DNA of 57,644 nt from Clostridia bacterium (GTDB taxonomy: Bacteria > Bacillota > Clostridia > Oscillospirales > Ruminococcaceae): assembly GCA_009929695.1 (NCBI GenBank), contig RZZW01000020.1, positions 1 through 57,644 of the forward strand. Direction: 5' to 3'. How positions within the stretch are numbered: the stretch's first letter is position 1; each line of letters begins with the position of its first letter. Shown in pieces: positions 49,382 to 57,604 of the stretch. The notes under the pieces are model-generated. The model had not been told where the DNA came from. It ran no database searches and worked only from the letters and a program-made list of their open reading frames with translations. The translations under genes and the position numbers were made by a program.

Positions 49382-50491
49382 TTGAATTATAATTTTATTG
49401 CGCCGTGCTATTTTGGCACAGAGAGCGCCGCTTCGTTTGATTTTAAGCGCATTGGTGCGCAAAATGTGCAGATAACCGACGGCAGAGTTGCGTTTTCGGG
49501 CGACGATGACGTGCTCGCCGCCGCAAATATTCAAAGCCGCTGCGCAGAACGCGTTTTGATTTTGCTAAAAACATTTCAGGCGGCGACGTTTGATGAGCTT
49601 TTCGACGGCGTTGCGTCAATTCTGTGGGAAGAAATGCTGCCCGCCGACGCTGAATTTCCGGTAAAGGGCAGCAGCCTTTCAAGCACACTCACAAGCGTTC
49701 CGGCGTGCCAGAGCATCGTCAAAAAGGCAATTGTTGAGCGCCTTAAAAAAGGACATCACACCTCCGATCTCCCCGAGACAGGGGAGCTTTATAAAGTGCG
49801 CTTTTCAATACGCAAAAACGTCGCGGAGGTCATGCTAGACACAAGCGGCGACGGCTTGCACAAGCGCGGCTACCGCAAAAATGCGACAAGTGCGCCTATA
49901 AAGGAAACACTTGCCGCCGCGATAATCGACCTCGGCAGAATTTACCCCGACACAACAGCGCAAGACCCGTTTTGCGGCAGCGGCACACTCATGATTGAAG
50001 CCGCTATGAAAGCGATGAACATGGCGCCCGGTATGCGCCGCCGCTTCACTGCGGAGCATTATTTGTTTGTCGATAAATCTGCATGGGCCCGTCAGCGTCA
50101 GCGCGCGCTTGACGAAATACGCAAGGATTGCACGTTCGAGGGCATCGGCTTTGATATCGACCCCGCCGCCGTGCAGCTTGCCACAATAAACGCCAAGCTT
50201 GCGGGCGTTGATGCTCACTGCAAGTTTTTCGAGGCAGACGTCCGCAAATTTGCACCGTCGTCCGGCAGCATGATTTTCACAAACCCGCCCTACGGCGAGC
50301 GTCTCGGCAGCCTGACAGAAGCTGCACAGCTTGAAAAGGTTCTCGGCGAGCAGCTTGAACAAAACCCTGTGCGCGGCGCGTATATCATCACCGCCGACGC
50401 TGATTTTGAGCGCAATTTCGGCAAAAAGGCAAAGCGACGCCGCAAGCTTTACAACGGCATGATACCGTGTCAGGTTTATATGTATTTTTAA
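49382..50491 (+). CDS. class I SAM-dependent RNA methyltransferase with THUMP domain (RlmL N-domain/YpsC type)
   Basis: 369 residues from a TTG after AAGAGGACAGATAT. The first 150 residues form a THUMP RNA-binding region (VRFSIRKNVAEVMLDTSGDGLHKRGYR at its end, in parts). The methyltransferase domain has DPFCGSGTLMIEAAM (SAM site) and FTNPPYGERLG (catalytic NPPY for N2-guanine methylation). It is likely to make m2G in 23S rRNA or tRNA. Confidence 0.9.
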   Translation: MNYNFIAPCYFGTESAASFDFKRIGAQNVQITDGRVAFSGDDDVLAAANIQSRCAERVLILLKTFQAATFDELFDGVASILWEEMLPADAEFPVKGSSLSSTLTSVPACQSIVKKAIVERLKKGHHTSDLPETGELYKVRFSIRKNVAEVMLDTSGDGLHKRGYRKNATSAPIKETLAAAIIDLGRIYPDTTAQDPFCGSGTLMIEAAMKAMNMAPGMRRRFTAEHYLFVDKSAWARQRQRALDEIRKDCTFEGIGFDIDPAAVQLATINAKLAGVDAHCKFFEADVRKFAPSSGSMIFTNPPYGERLGSLTEAAQLEKVLGEQLEQNPVRGAYIITADADFERNFGKKAKRRRKLYNGMIPCQVYMYF

Positions 50492-50513
50492 TAGCATTCG
50501 GAGGAAAAGTATC

Positions 50514-50927
50514 ATGAGATTTGATATATTTGGTATTATATTATTTGTTATAGCGGCGGTGCTTTTTGGGTATTCGGGCGTGCTGTCAAAGGCGAACAGC
50601 GCCATTCACCGCAGCGGAAAACGCACAAACGCGCTCATCACAGACGTGCTTGAGCTGCAAACAGACATGGGCCACACGCATTACGCAACGTCGATAAAAT
50701 ACAAAGTAAACGGCAAAGATTACGAGGCGCATTTGCCTGAAAGCAAGCATAAGCTCGGAGATAAGGACGACTTGATACAGATACTTTATCTGCCGAGTGC
50801 GCCCGAGCGATACGAGGTGCACACAAACGATAAAAACGCCGCAAAAGCGCGCGCGATAACCATTTTAGCGGCGGTGATTTCGGTCATCGGAGTGGCGCTC
50901 ATCATAATTTATTTTGTAAAGGGTTAA
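50514..50927 (+). CDS. DUF3592-like membrane protein
   Basis: 137 residues with TCGGAGGAAAAGTATC before the ATG. A span at about 5-24, a beta-rich middle ([34 protein letters not shown]) and a second span at about 112-134 fit the DUF3592 layout. No function is known. It sits between the methyltransferase and nfo, five bases before nfo. Confidence 0.75.
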   Translation: MRFDIFGIILFVIAAVLFGYSGVLSKANSAIHRSGKRTNALITDVLELQTDMGHTHYATSIKYKVNGKDYEAHLPESKHKLGDKDDLIQILYLPSAPERYEVHTNDKNAAKARAITILAAVISVIGVALIIIYFVKG

Positions 50928-50932
50928 TACAT

Positions 50933-51754
50933 ATGTACGCAGGCAGTCACATTTCAAGCTCCGGCGGGTATAAGGCGATGGCGCAGCAGGCCGTTAAGCT
51001 CAGTGCAAACACCTTCGCGTTTTTTACACGCAACCCGCGCGGCGGCAAAGCAAAGGATATTGAGCAAGGCGATATAGATGAATTTCTAATCGCGGCTAAA
51101 GAAAATAATTTTGGCAAAATAGTCGCTCACGCTTCATATACAATGAATTTGTGCTCGTCTCAGCAAAATCTGCGCGAGTGGGGCACAGAAATCTTGCGCG
51201 ACGATTTGCAGCGCATGGAATATACGCCAAATAATTATTACAATTTTCACCCCGGCAGCCACACAGGGCAGGGCGCAGATGTCGGCATAAAGCAGATATC
51301 GGACGCGCTCAATGCCGTGCTCACGCCGTCTTTGGCGACAACAGTTTTGCTTGAGACAATGGCGGGCAAGGGCAGCGAGGTCGGGTGCCGTTTTGAGGAA
51401 ATCAAAGCCATAATCGACAGCACCGAGCACAGCGAAAAGCTCGGCGTGTGCCTAGACACCTGCCACGTGTGGGATGCTGGCTACGACATAGTGAACAACC
51501 TCGACGCCGTGCTTGAAAGCTTTGACAACATCATAGGGCTCGACCGCCTTTGCGCGATACACTGCAACGACAGTATGAACGATTGCGGCGCGCATAAGGA
51601 TAGACACGCAAAGCTGGGCGAGGGCTTCATCGGCCTTGACGCGTTTAAGCGCATAGTAACTCACCCCGCACTTAAAGATAAACCATTTGTACTTGAAACT
51701 CCAAACGACGACGCAGGCTGGACAAAGGAAATTGCACTTTTGCGCTCCTTTTAA
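50933..51754 (+). CDS. nfo: endonuclease IV (AP endonuclease Nfo)
   Basis: 273 residues. [20 protein letters not shown] at the start, [27 protein letters not shown] (read in parts) and [25 protein letters not shown] hold the His/Asp/Glu ligands for three zinc ions. It cuts DNA at abasic sites in base-excision repair. Confidence 0.95.
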   Translation: MYAGSHISSSGGYKAMAQQAVKLSANTFAFFTRNPRGGKAKDIEQGDIDEFLIAAKENNFGKIVAHASYTMNLCSSQQNLREWGTEILRDDLQRMEYTPNNYYNFHPGSHTGQGADVGIKQISDALNAVLTPSLATTVLLETMAGKGSEVGCRFEEIKAIIDSTEHSEKLGVCLDTCHVWDAGYDIVNNLDAVLESFDNIIGLDRLCAIHCNDSMNDCGAHKDRHAKLGEGFIGLDAFKRIVTHPALKDKPFVLETPNDDAGWTKEIALLRSF

Positions 51755-51775
51755 TTTGAAAGCAGGTGTGTAGTG

Positions 51776-53050
51776 ATGGCTAAGGTGAACGAAAAATTAT
51801 CCGCAAAAAGTTGGGCGCTCATATGGGTGCTTGGGCTTGCGGGACAGCTTTGCTGGAACATCGAAAACCAGTGGTTCAACACGTTTGTGTACGCGAAAAT
51901 CGGGCCGTATGCGTCCATAATCGCGTGGATGACAGCGTGCTCCGCCGCCGCAACAACGATTTCCACATTTGTCAGCGGCACTTTAAGCGACCGCATAGGC
52001 AGGCGAAAACCGTTCATCTTCATCGGCTACATATTGTGGGGCTTGTTCACGATACTTTTTGGCACGTCGGAATTTCTGCCAAAAAACTCCATAACAGCCG
52101 CCGCCGTCATGGTTGTCATGATGGACGCGCTCATGAGCTTTTTTGGCAGCATGGGCAACGATTCGGGCTTTAATTCATGGACGACTGACATCACAAACGA
52201 GCACAACCGCGGTCAGCTTGGCGCTGTAATGGCGGCGCAGCCTGTCATTGCGACGATAGTAGGCACGGTTGGCGCGGGCATAATCATCGAGGTTTTCGGA
52301 TATTTTGAGTTCTTCGTGTTCGCGGGCTTGTTCGTCATGCTCATAGGCGCAATCGGCACAGCCATGCTTCGCGAAGGTGCGGAGCTTCGCCCGGTCAAGG
52401 ACGAAAAAGGCTTTTGGCACCAGTTCTTCTCGGTGTTCAACTTCAAAAATTTTATGCAGAATAAGCAGCTGTTTTTTGTGTTTTGCATAATGAGCGTGTA
52501 TTTTATATGCTTCAACTTTTATTTTGTGCACGTCGGCAATTATTTCATCTACTCGCTTGGCTATTCCGAGGGTGCTGCGGGAATTATTCAGGGTGTGGGG
52601 CTGCTTATCGCGGTTCTCGCCACAATTCCCGCGTCAAAATTTATTAACGCAGGCAAGCATCCGCAGATGATTTACACCTCTGTTGCGTGTACGATCATAG
52701 GCTTGCTCGTCCTCGGCGTGTGCGGTGGCAACATTCCGCTGATTGAGATGGGTATAATTCTCGCGGGTATAGGATATGTGCTTGTGCTGCAAACAACAAC
52801 GGCATGGGCGAAAAATTTGTACCCAAAGGATAACCGCGGCCAATATGAGGGCGTACGCATAATATTTTTTGTGTTGATACCGATGGTGATAGGCCCCGCG
52901 ATAGCGTCCGTAATAATAAATAATTTCGGCAAAGCCGTAGTCATAAACGGCGAAAGCGGCATGGCGCCATCCGGCATATTATTCCTATTCGCCGCCGCGT
53001 TCACCATTTTCACAGTTATCCCAACACATTTAGCAGCAAAATCAAGATGA
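51776..53050 (+). CDS. MFS transporter (sugar-cation symporter/SLC45-like)
   Basis: 424 residues from the ATG at 51776; a GTG three bases earlier is possible. About 12 membrane spans. LAGQLCWNIENQWFNTFVY near the start and SGTLSDRIGRRKPFIFIGYILWG (the DRxGRR(K) loop) are typical of major facilitators of the sugar-symporter branch. GFNSWTTDITNEHNRGQLGAV is the second-half loop motif. The substrate cannot be deduced. The stop overlaps the start of the transposase remnant (ATGA). Confidence 0.88.
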   Translation: MAKVNEKLSAKSWALIWVLGLAGQLCWNIENQWFNTFVYAKIGPYASIIAWMTACSAAATTISTFVSGTLSDRIGRRKPFIFIGYILWGLFTILFGTSEFLPKNSITAAAVMVVMMDALMSFFGSMGNDSGFNSWTTDITNEHNRGQLGAVMAAQPVIATIVGTVGAGIIIEVFGYFEFFVFAGLFVMLIGAIGTAMLREGAELRPVKDEKGFWHQFFSVFNFKNFMQNKQLFFVFCIMSVYFICFNFYFVHVGNYFIYSLGYSEGAAGIIQGVGLLIAVLATIPASKFINAGKHPQMIYTSVACTIIGLLVLGVCGGNIPLIEMGIILAGIGYVLVLQTTTAWAKNLYPKDNRGQYEGVRIIFFVLIPMVIGPAIASVIINNFGKAVVINGESGMAPSGILFLFAAAFTIFTVIPTHLAAKSR

Positions 53051-53537
53051 GCGCTCAAGATTTACCAAAACGAAAATCCCCAAGATTACAAAATTACAAT
53101 TACGCCCAAAACGGTGCGTATTTTGTGACGATATGCACGCATGATAAAAAAGCGTTGTTTGGAAATGTAGGGGCGGATTCCATATCCGCCGAATGATTAC
53201 CGACATATTTACAAAAACAATTGATGCATACAAAAACGTCTATTGTACAAAATATGTAGTAATGCCAAACCATTTTCATGCGATAGTCGAAATAGAGCGG
53301 GCGGATATGGAATCCGCCCCTACGTTGTCGGAAATTATGCAAACGTTTAAAAGGCATACGATAATAGAGTACATAAAACTTGTTAAACAGGGTACCGTGC
53401 CGCCGTTTGATAAAAAGGTTTGGCAACGTTCTTTTTATGACCACGTCATAAGAAATGAAGAAGGCTACCAAAAAATCTGGCAATACATCGACATAAACCC
53501 TGCCAAATGGGCGGATGACAGATTTTACGTGGAATAA
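53047..53537 (+). pseudogene. REP-associated tyrosine transposase (RAYT, Y1/IS200-like), split by a frameshift
   Basis: The first frame (53047-53196) gives LPKRKSPRLQNYNYAQNG, AYFVTICTHDKKALFGNV and then GADSISAE before a stop. The second (53193-53537) continues MITDIFTKTIDAYKNVYC, TKYVVMPNHFHAIVEI (HUH-type metal motif) and GYQKIWQYIDINPAKWADD (catalytic Tyr region). The two join if one A is restored at the ATGA overlap (GAAATG in place of GAATG). Two GTAG-headed REP-like hairpins lie inside the coding sequence, in inverted orientation, at 53167-53190 and 53300-53323. RAYTs are single-strand nucleases that move REP elements. Confidence 0.85.
53167..53323. repeat. REP-like inverted pair inside the transposase gene
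   Basis: GTAGGGGCGGATTCCATATC plus CGCC at 53167-53190, and its exact complement at 53300-53323. Each is GTAG plus a GGCGGAT/ATCCGCC hairpin. They encode GADSISA and ADMESAPT in the transposase. Confidence 0.88.
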
Positions 53538-53544
53538 TATCACA

Positions 53545-53592
53545 TAAAAACACCCCGCCACAAGGCACAATTCTTGTGGCGGGGTATTTTTT
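53545..53592. terminator. bidirectional terminator
   Basis: CCCCGCCACAAG pairs with CTTGTGGCGGGG (12 bp), with A-rich bases on the left and TATTTTTT on the right. It serves the transposase remnant and the convergent gene that ends at 53591. Confidence 0.88.
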
Positions 53593-53884
53593 ACGCTTCC
53601 TGTGAGGGGTAATAGAGGTTATTTGAAATGAACTCCAGTTTGTCGCGCAATGTTTTTTCGAGGTCTGTTATTGCGCCGAGCGTGTTTGTGACGGACTCGT
53701 TTGTCGCCATCAAGTCCTCGAAGCTGATGCACTCTCTTGAGAGCACAAACTGAATTTTTTCGCCCTCTGCGTTGATGATGTGGCTCATCGCCGTCTCTTG
53801 AAGCGCGATGGATTCAAGCAAATCGGCGATTGCCTGATACATGCTTATCGGCGAGCATGGCATTGAAATTACCGGCATTGACAT
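53591..53884 (-). CDS. small helical hypothetical protein
   Basis: 97 residues with AAGGGAGG before the start. MSMPVISMPCSPISMYQAIADLLESIALQE (in parts), then SHIINAEGEKIQFVL, and a helical tail ITDLEKTLRDKLEFISNN. The SIALQE..MSHIINAEGEKIQ pattern resembles short helical domains that I associate with clostridial surface or exosporium-type proteins, but the link is weak. It is 58 bases downstream of the phosphatase gene on the same strand. Confidence 0.7.
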   Translation of the reverse strand: MSMPVISMPCSPISMYQAIADLLESIALQETAMSHIINAEGEKIQFVLSRECISFEDLMATNESVTNTLGAITDLEKTLRDKLEFISNNLYYPSQEA

Positions 53885-53942
53885 AAAAAAACCTCCCTTG
53901 TTTCTTTACACATAATATGAAAAGAAGCGAGGGAGTGTTCAT

Positions 53943-55118
53943 TTAAAAATAGCTAACCTTGATTTGCTTGCCCATTTGCTTTAAATATTCCGTCATTTCT
54001 TCAATAAGCCGCTGCTTGATGCCGAAATTTATAGGCAAATTCGGGTTTTGATGTGCCGGATTTATCGCGCGACCGACAAAAAAGTTTATGTCCGTCGCGT
54101 ATTCAAACAAATATTGCGCAATCTGGCTCGCGCCGTCCATCTGCACGTTCCACATATTTGAAAGGTCAGTGCCGCTGACGTACGCCTTTGCGTAATCGAC
54201 GACGCGGCTGAAAGTGATAACGCCCTCCGTCACAAGGTCAACGCCCTTCATCTTACCAATTGGAGGAATATCTGGGTCGCCGTTATAATCGAGCGAGGTT
54301 ATGACAGGCTCGTGCAGATATTCGGACGCAATCTGAGAGGTTGTGCCGCCGCACACGATTTTTCTGCCCTGCTTTGAGAAAAATAGCGTCATCATTTTTT
54401 TGCAGTCGGCAGGGTCAGCGGGCGGGCCTATAATAAGGTTGACAGGCTTGCGCTCGCGTATGCGCACCGCCGCGACAGTTGTGTCGTCGCCCGGCTCGCC
54501 CTCGTAAAGGCGGTTGCACTCGTCAACTATAAGCGACGAAATCATCTTTGCCGAGAGCGTCGGCTCATACTGATGCTCGATGTAGTCGACAATATTCTCG
54601 CGCTGCCACCCAAAATTAAAGCTTTTGCCAACGCCCGCGTAAATTGCGCCGTCGCTCATGGCGATAAAAACGTCGTTCAGCTGCAAATTTATCTTGCTTT
54701 CAAGAATTGTTTTGCCCTCGATAACGCGGCTGACGATAGGGTAGTTGAAGCTTTTGCCGTCGCGCAGCAAAATGAGGTTCGGGTTATCAAATTGAATGAT
54801 ATCGGCGGTAGAGTTGTTCGTCACGCGTATAATTGTGAACGTTGAATATGCCACCTGACGCACCTTGCACACGGGCAGCGTTTTTACAATTGTCTCTACG
54901 CAATCTTCAATGTGCAGTCCCGACGCCATCATTGTGCAGATTATTTTGCTTGTGAGCGTTGAAAGGATATTCGCCTTGACGCCGCTGCCAAGACCGTCGG
55001 CGAGCACAAGGGTAAGTGAATCCTCGTTGTCGCCTATAATCTCAACGCGGTCGCCGCAAAGCGTTTCGCCAACGTGGTTCACGCTCATGAAACCCGCGTC
55101 TGTCCAAAGGTTGTTCAT
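53943..55118 (-). CDS. SpoIIE/PP2C-type serine phosphatase of the hydrogenase operon
   Basis: 391 residues with AAAAGGATTTTCAT before the start. Residues 1-225 form the SpoIIE-type PP2C domain: GDRVEIIGD, LVLADGLGSGVKA (metal Asp), VFIAMSDGAIYAGVG and EPGDDTTVAAVRI. Residues about 230-391 form an added domain (VNLIIGPPADPADCKKMM, GRKIVCGGTTSQIASEYL) that I do not recognise. It follows the sensory hydrogenase by 24 bases. Such hydrogenase-phosphatase pairs are taken to form a H2-sensing pathway whose output is dephosphorylation of an unknown target. Confidence 0.88.
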   Translation of the reverse strand: MNNLWTDAGFMSVNHVGETLCGDRVEIIGDNEDSLTLVLADGLGSGVKANILSTLTSKIICTMMASGLHIEDCVETIVKTLPVCKVRQVAYSTFTIIRVTNNSTADIIQFDNPNLILLRDGKSFNYPIVSRVIEGKTILESKINLQLNDVFIAMSDGAIYAGVGKSFNFGWQRENIVDYIEHQYEPTLSAKMISSLIVDECNRLYEGEPGDDTTVAAVRIRERKPVNLIIGPPADPADCKKMMTLFFSKQGRKIVCGGTTSQIASEYLHEPVITSLDYNGDPDIPPIGKMKGVDLVTEGVITFSRVVDYAKAYVSGTDLSNMWNVQMDGASQIAQYLFEYATDINFFVGRAINPAHQNPNLPINFGIKQRLIEEMTEYLKQMGKQIKVSYF

Positions 55119-55142
55119 ATGAAAATCCTTTTCAAAAAACTA

Positions 55143-56813
55143 TTATTTTTGCAGCGTGTCCTTTAGCTGCGTTAGCGCTATTTTTGTCTCCGCTGTCGTC
55201 TCGCCGAGCAGGGATGCAATTTCCTGAACAATACGCATCTGCTTTTCGACAACCTTGTCGGTTATCTCCGCTGTTTTGTTTATCATTTCCGCGCGCTCGC
55301 TCTCGCTCTTTTCCTCTTCTGTAATATCACGCATAATGCTAAACACAATGTGATATGCCTTGTCGTAAACAATCGTTTCGTCGACGTAAACCTTGTATTC
55401 GGCGAGGTAATGCTTCACCTTTTTCATCGGGAGAGTAGACGACATTATGTTGAGATATTCCGTCGGGTCAAGCAAGCGGACGATGGGTGATGAGATGATA
55501 TCGGCCTCGCTTTTAAGGTTAAACAGCTTAAGCCCGGCGTTGTTTATCTGCTGAACGCACAAATCCTCGTCAAGCACAAATATCGCGTTCGGCGTTGTGT
55601 TGATGACATAGCCCGAGAATGTCTCCGCTTTTTCCTTCAAATACGGCAGACACATGCTCAAATCGGCCTTGCCCTGATATACGGCGATAGCCTTTTCGCG
55701 GCACGACGGATATCCGCAGCTTCCGCAGTTGAGCTCTTGCTCTTTTGTAGTTTTGCCCATTTTGGCAAGGATATCCTTTATGACGTTCTCGCCAGGGATA
55801 ACGCTGTGCGTGCCGATGTACGGCATGTTTTTTGCCATTTCAATCTTTTCGGGTATCTCAAAATCTCCGCTGCCGGCAAAATGTGCAACCTTAACTTCAC
55901 CTGTCAGCACAGGCTGATGATGATGGCTTATGCCGGGGCCGCTGACGCACGCGCCCTCGCAGGCGTTCATCTCAATAAAGCAGTTTTTAAGCTTGCCTGT
56001 CTCAATTTCTTTAAACGCCGCAATGCAGTTTGCAACGCCGTCAACGGCAAGATATGTAAACGGTGTGTTGTCGGTGGTCATGCTGCGGATGATGCCACCC
56101 TTTGAGGGGAAAAACCGCGCACGCTTAACGCCCGCGTCCTCGGTGCTTGCGCCGCGCGGAACGATTTCCTTCTCGTTCATCCACTCTTCAAGCTCTTCAT
56201 ATGTCAGCACAACGTCGGTGTAGCCGTAAATTTCCGCCTCTTCTTTTTTGGAAATGCACGGGCCGATAAACACCGTTGCTGCGTCGGGGTGCTGGTCTTT
56301 TATGAGCTTGCAGTGCGCGAGCATAGGAGACAGCACAGGCGCAAGATAGGGCAGAACAGACGGATAATATTTTTGGATAAGCGCATTGACTGTGTGGCAG
56401 CACGACGAGACAATTACATCATGCTTGCCATCGGCAATCATTTTTTCGTATTCGGTTTTGACAAGCGTCGCGCCGATGGCTGTCTCCTCTGCGTCTGCAA
56501 AGCCAAGCTGTTTCAGCGCGGCTTTCATCGACTCAAAGTCATACAGCGGAAATTCCGCTATAAATGACGGCGCAACGCTTGCGATGACGGGCTTGCCGGA
56601 CGCGATAAGCTCTTTTACAAGCCCGACGTCATTGCGTATCTGCTTTGCGTCCTGCGGACAGTTGACAAAGCACCGCCCGCATAAAATGCACTCGTCGGAA
56701 ATAATGTTTGCCTGACCGTCGGCGAATTTTATGCTTTTTACAGGACAGTTGCGTATACATTTATAACAGTTTTTGCAGTTTGAACGCTTTAGCTGCAAAA
56801 ATTTATTGCTCAT
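55143..56813 (-). CDS. sensory [FeFe] hydrogenase with PAS domain (HydS, group C type)
   Basis: 556 residues from the ATG at 56813 after TTGGAGGACTTAAAA. Two 4Fe-4S motifs (CKNCYKCIRNCPVKSI, CILCGRCFVNCPQD) precede a hydrogenase large-subunit C-terminal domain whose H-cluster motifs are altered: SSCCHTVNAL (L1), GPCISKKEEAE (L2) and EMNACEGACVSGPG (L3). A further cluster motif CGSCGYPSCREKA at about 375 leads into a PAS domain (YVINTTPNAIFVLDED) and a helical end. This is the plan of group C sensory hydrogenases that report H2 and do not carry bulk catalysis. Ferredoxin upstream and phosphatase downstream form one operon. Confidence 0.93.
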   Translation of the reverse strand: MSNKFLQLKRSNCKNCYKCIRNCPVKSIKFADGQANIISDECILCGRCFVNCPQDAKQIRNDVGLVKELIASGKPVIASVAPSFIAEFPLYDFESMKAALKQLGFADAEETAIGATLVKTEYEKMIADGKHDVIVSSCCHTVNALIQKYYPSVLPYLAPVLSPMLAHCKLIKDQHPDAATVFIGPCISKKEEAEIYGYTDVVLTYEELEEWMNEKEIVPRGASTEDAGVKRARFFPSKGGIIRSMTTDNTPFTYLAVDGVANCIAAFKEIETGKLKNCFIEMNACEGACVSGPGISHHHQPVLTGEVKVAHFAGSGDFEIPEKIEMAKNMPYIGTHSVIPGENVIKDILAKMGKTTKEQELNCGSCGYPSCREKAIAVYQGKADLSMCLPYLKEKAETFSGYVINTTPNAIFVLDEDLCVQQINNAGLKLFNLKSEADIISSPIVRLLDPTEYLNIMSSTLPMKKVKHYLAEYKVYVDETIVYDKAYHIVFSIMRDITEEEKSESERAEMINKTAEITDKVVEKQMRIVQEIASLLGETTAETKIALTQLKDTLQK

Positions 56814-57057
56814 TTTTAAGTCCTCCAAGAACCTTTTCATTGAACATTTCGTCAAAAGTATCCGGCGTGACGCCTGTGATAACCTCGTCGTTGACCTTCA
56901 CGCTCACACCGTTTGTGCATTTGCCAAGACAGAATGATGCGGCAAGCTCCACCTTGTCTGTAAGACCGTTCTTTTCGAGGTTTTCCTTCATGAGATTGAT
57001 GATGTTGTAAGACCCTTTAAGATGGCACGATGAACCGACGCAGACGCTGATTTTCAT
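56803..57057 (-). CDS. thioredoxin-like [2Fe-2S] ferredoxin (NuoE/HydC-like)
   Basis: 84 residues with AAGGAGTTTAACATT before the start. Cluster ligands are CVGSSCHLKGS and ASFCLGKCTNG, the four-Cys pattern of thioredoxin-like 2Fe-2S proteins related to the 24-kDa subunit of complex I. It overlaps the hydrogenase start by 11 bases, so it likely passes electrons to or from the sensory hydrogenase. Confidence 0.92.
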   Translation of the reverse strand: MKISVCVGSSCHLKGSYNIINLMKENLEKNGLTDKVELAASFCLGKCTNGVSVKVNDEVITGVTPDTFDEMFNEKVLGGLKNEQ

Positions 57058-57083
57058 AATGTTAAACTCCTTAGAATATTATA

Positions 57084-57101
57084 TTGTTAAAAAGATAACA
57101 A
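57084..57101. promoter_or_regulatory. Rex-box operator of the hydrogenase operon
   Basis: TTGTTAAAAAGATAACAA matches the Rex consensus (TTGTTAA, four bases, TTAACAA) at all but one or two positions. It lies just downstream of the operon's -10, where a bound repressor would block transcription. Rex is displaced by a high NADH/NAD+ ratio and is known to control hydrogenase genes in clostridia. Confidence 0.8.
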
Positions 57102-57113
57102 ATCTACATAATA

Positions 57114-57142
57114 ATTATAATGTATATGGAAGAAAAAATCAA
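57114..57142 (-). promoter_or_regulatory. promoter of the ferredoxin-hydrogenase-phosphatase operon
   Basis: On the reverse strand: TTGATT (57142-57137), 17 bases, TATAAT (57119-57114). The Rex box begins 12 bases past the -10, overlapping the expected start of the RNA. Confidence 0.75.
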
Positions 57143-57181
57143 TATAAACGCTTAAAGTATACCCAAAATTCAATTTACTAC

Positions 57182-57210
57182 TTGACAAGCGCAGCAAATT
57201 TGTATAAAAT
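57182..57210 (+). promoter_or_regulatory. tRNA-Ser promoter
   Basis: TTGACA (57182-57187), 17 bases, TAAAAT (57205-57210), 20 bases before the tRNA. Confidence 0.8.
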
Positions 57211-57230
57211 AATCGAGTGACCTAAGGCAT

Positions 57231-57321
57231 GGAGAGTTGGCTGAGTGGTCTAAAGCGCACGATTGGAAATCGTGTAAGTGTGATGAGCGCTTCTGGGGTT
57301 CAAATCCCCAACTCTCCGCCA
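57231..57321 (+). tRNA. tRNA-Ser (GGA)
   Basis: Type II tRNA: acceptor GGAGAGT/ACTCTCC, anticodon stem CACGA/TCGTG with loop TTGGAAA (anticodon GGA), a long variable arm (TGTGATGAGCGC region), T-stem TGGGG/CCCCA with loop TTCAAAT, and encoded CCA. Confidence 0.97.
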
Positions 57322-57349
57322 AGTACCAAAGCTTGCAGAATGGCTGATG

Positions 57350-57372
57350 AAGCCGTTTTGTGGGCTTTTTAT
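57350..57372 (+). terminator. possible tRNA-Ser terminator
   Basis: AAGCC and GGCTT with an eight-base loop, followed by TTTTTATT. Confidence 0.5.
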
Positions 57373-57422
57373 TATGTTCAAATACACCGTGTTACCCCTC
57401 AAAATACCCCTAAGAGATTTTA

Positions 57423-57458
57423 AAAGCCCGCTTTGAACGCGAATACAAAGCGGGCTTT
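57423..57458. terminator. bidirectional terminator
   Basis: AAAGCCCGCTTTG pairs with CAAAGCGGGCTTT (13 bp). On the reverse strand it is followed by TTTTA, ending the reading frame that stops at 57461. Confidence 0.8.
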
Positions 57459-57460
57459 AG

Positions 57461-57604
57461 CTATGCTTTTTTCTCTATGCTGTTTTCATAAAATGCCTGC
57501 ATACGGTTTGCGCTTTGCTGTTTCATGCTCTCGCTTGCATGAATGTATGAGCTGCGGTATGTATCATCCACCGACCTTGATTCCACGGTTCGCCTTCTTC
57601 GCAA
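57461..57604 (-). pseudogene. possible C-terminal end of a tyrosine integrase
   Basis: On the reverse strand an open stretch of 47 codons ends SYIHASESMKQQSANRMQAF, then YENSIEKKA and a stop. It recalls the C-terminus of tyrosine integrases (catalytic TYxH near the end, then MQ...A..M). An in-frame TGA lies just upstream at 57605-57607, so the gene is cut or frameshifted, or the reading is chance. A phage- or island-type integrase facing the 3' end of a tRNA gene is a classic layout. Nothing else is seen in 57322-57644. Confidence 0.35.
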
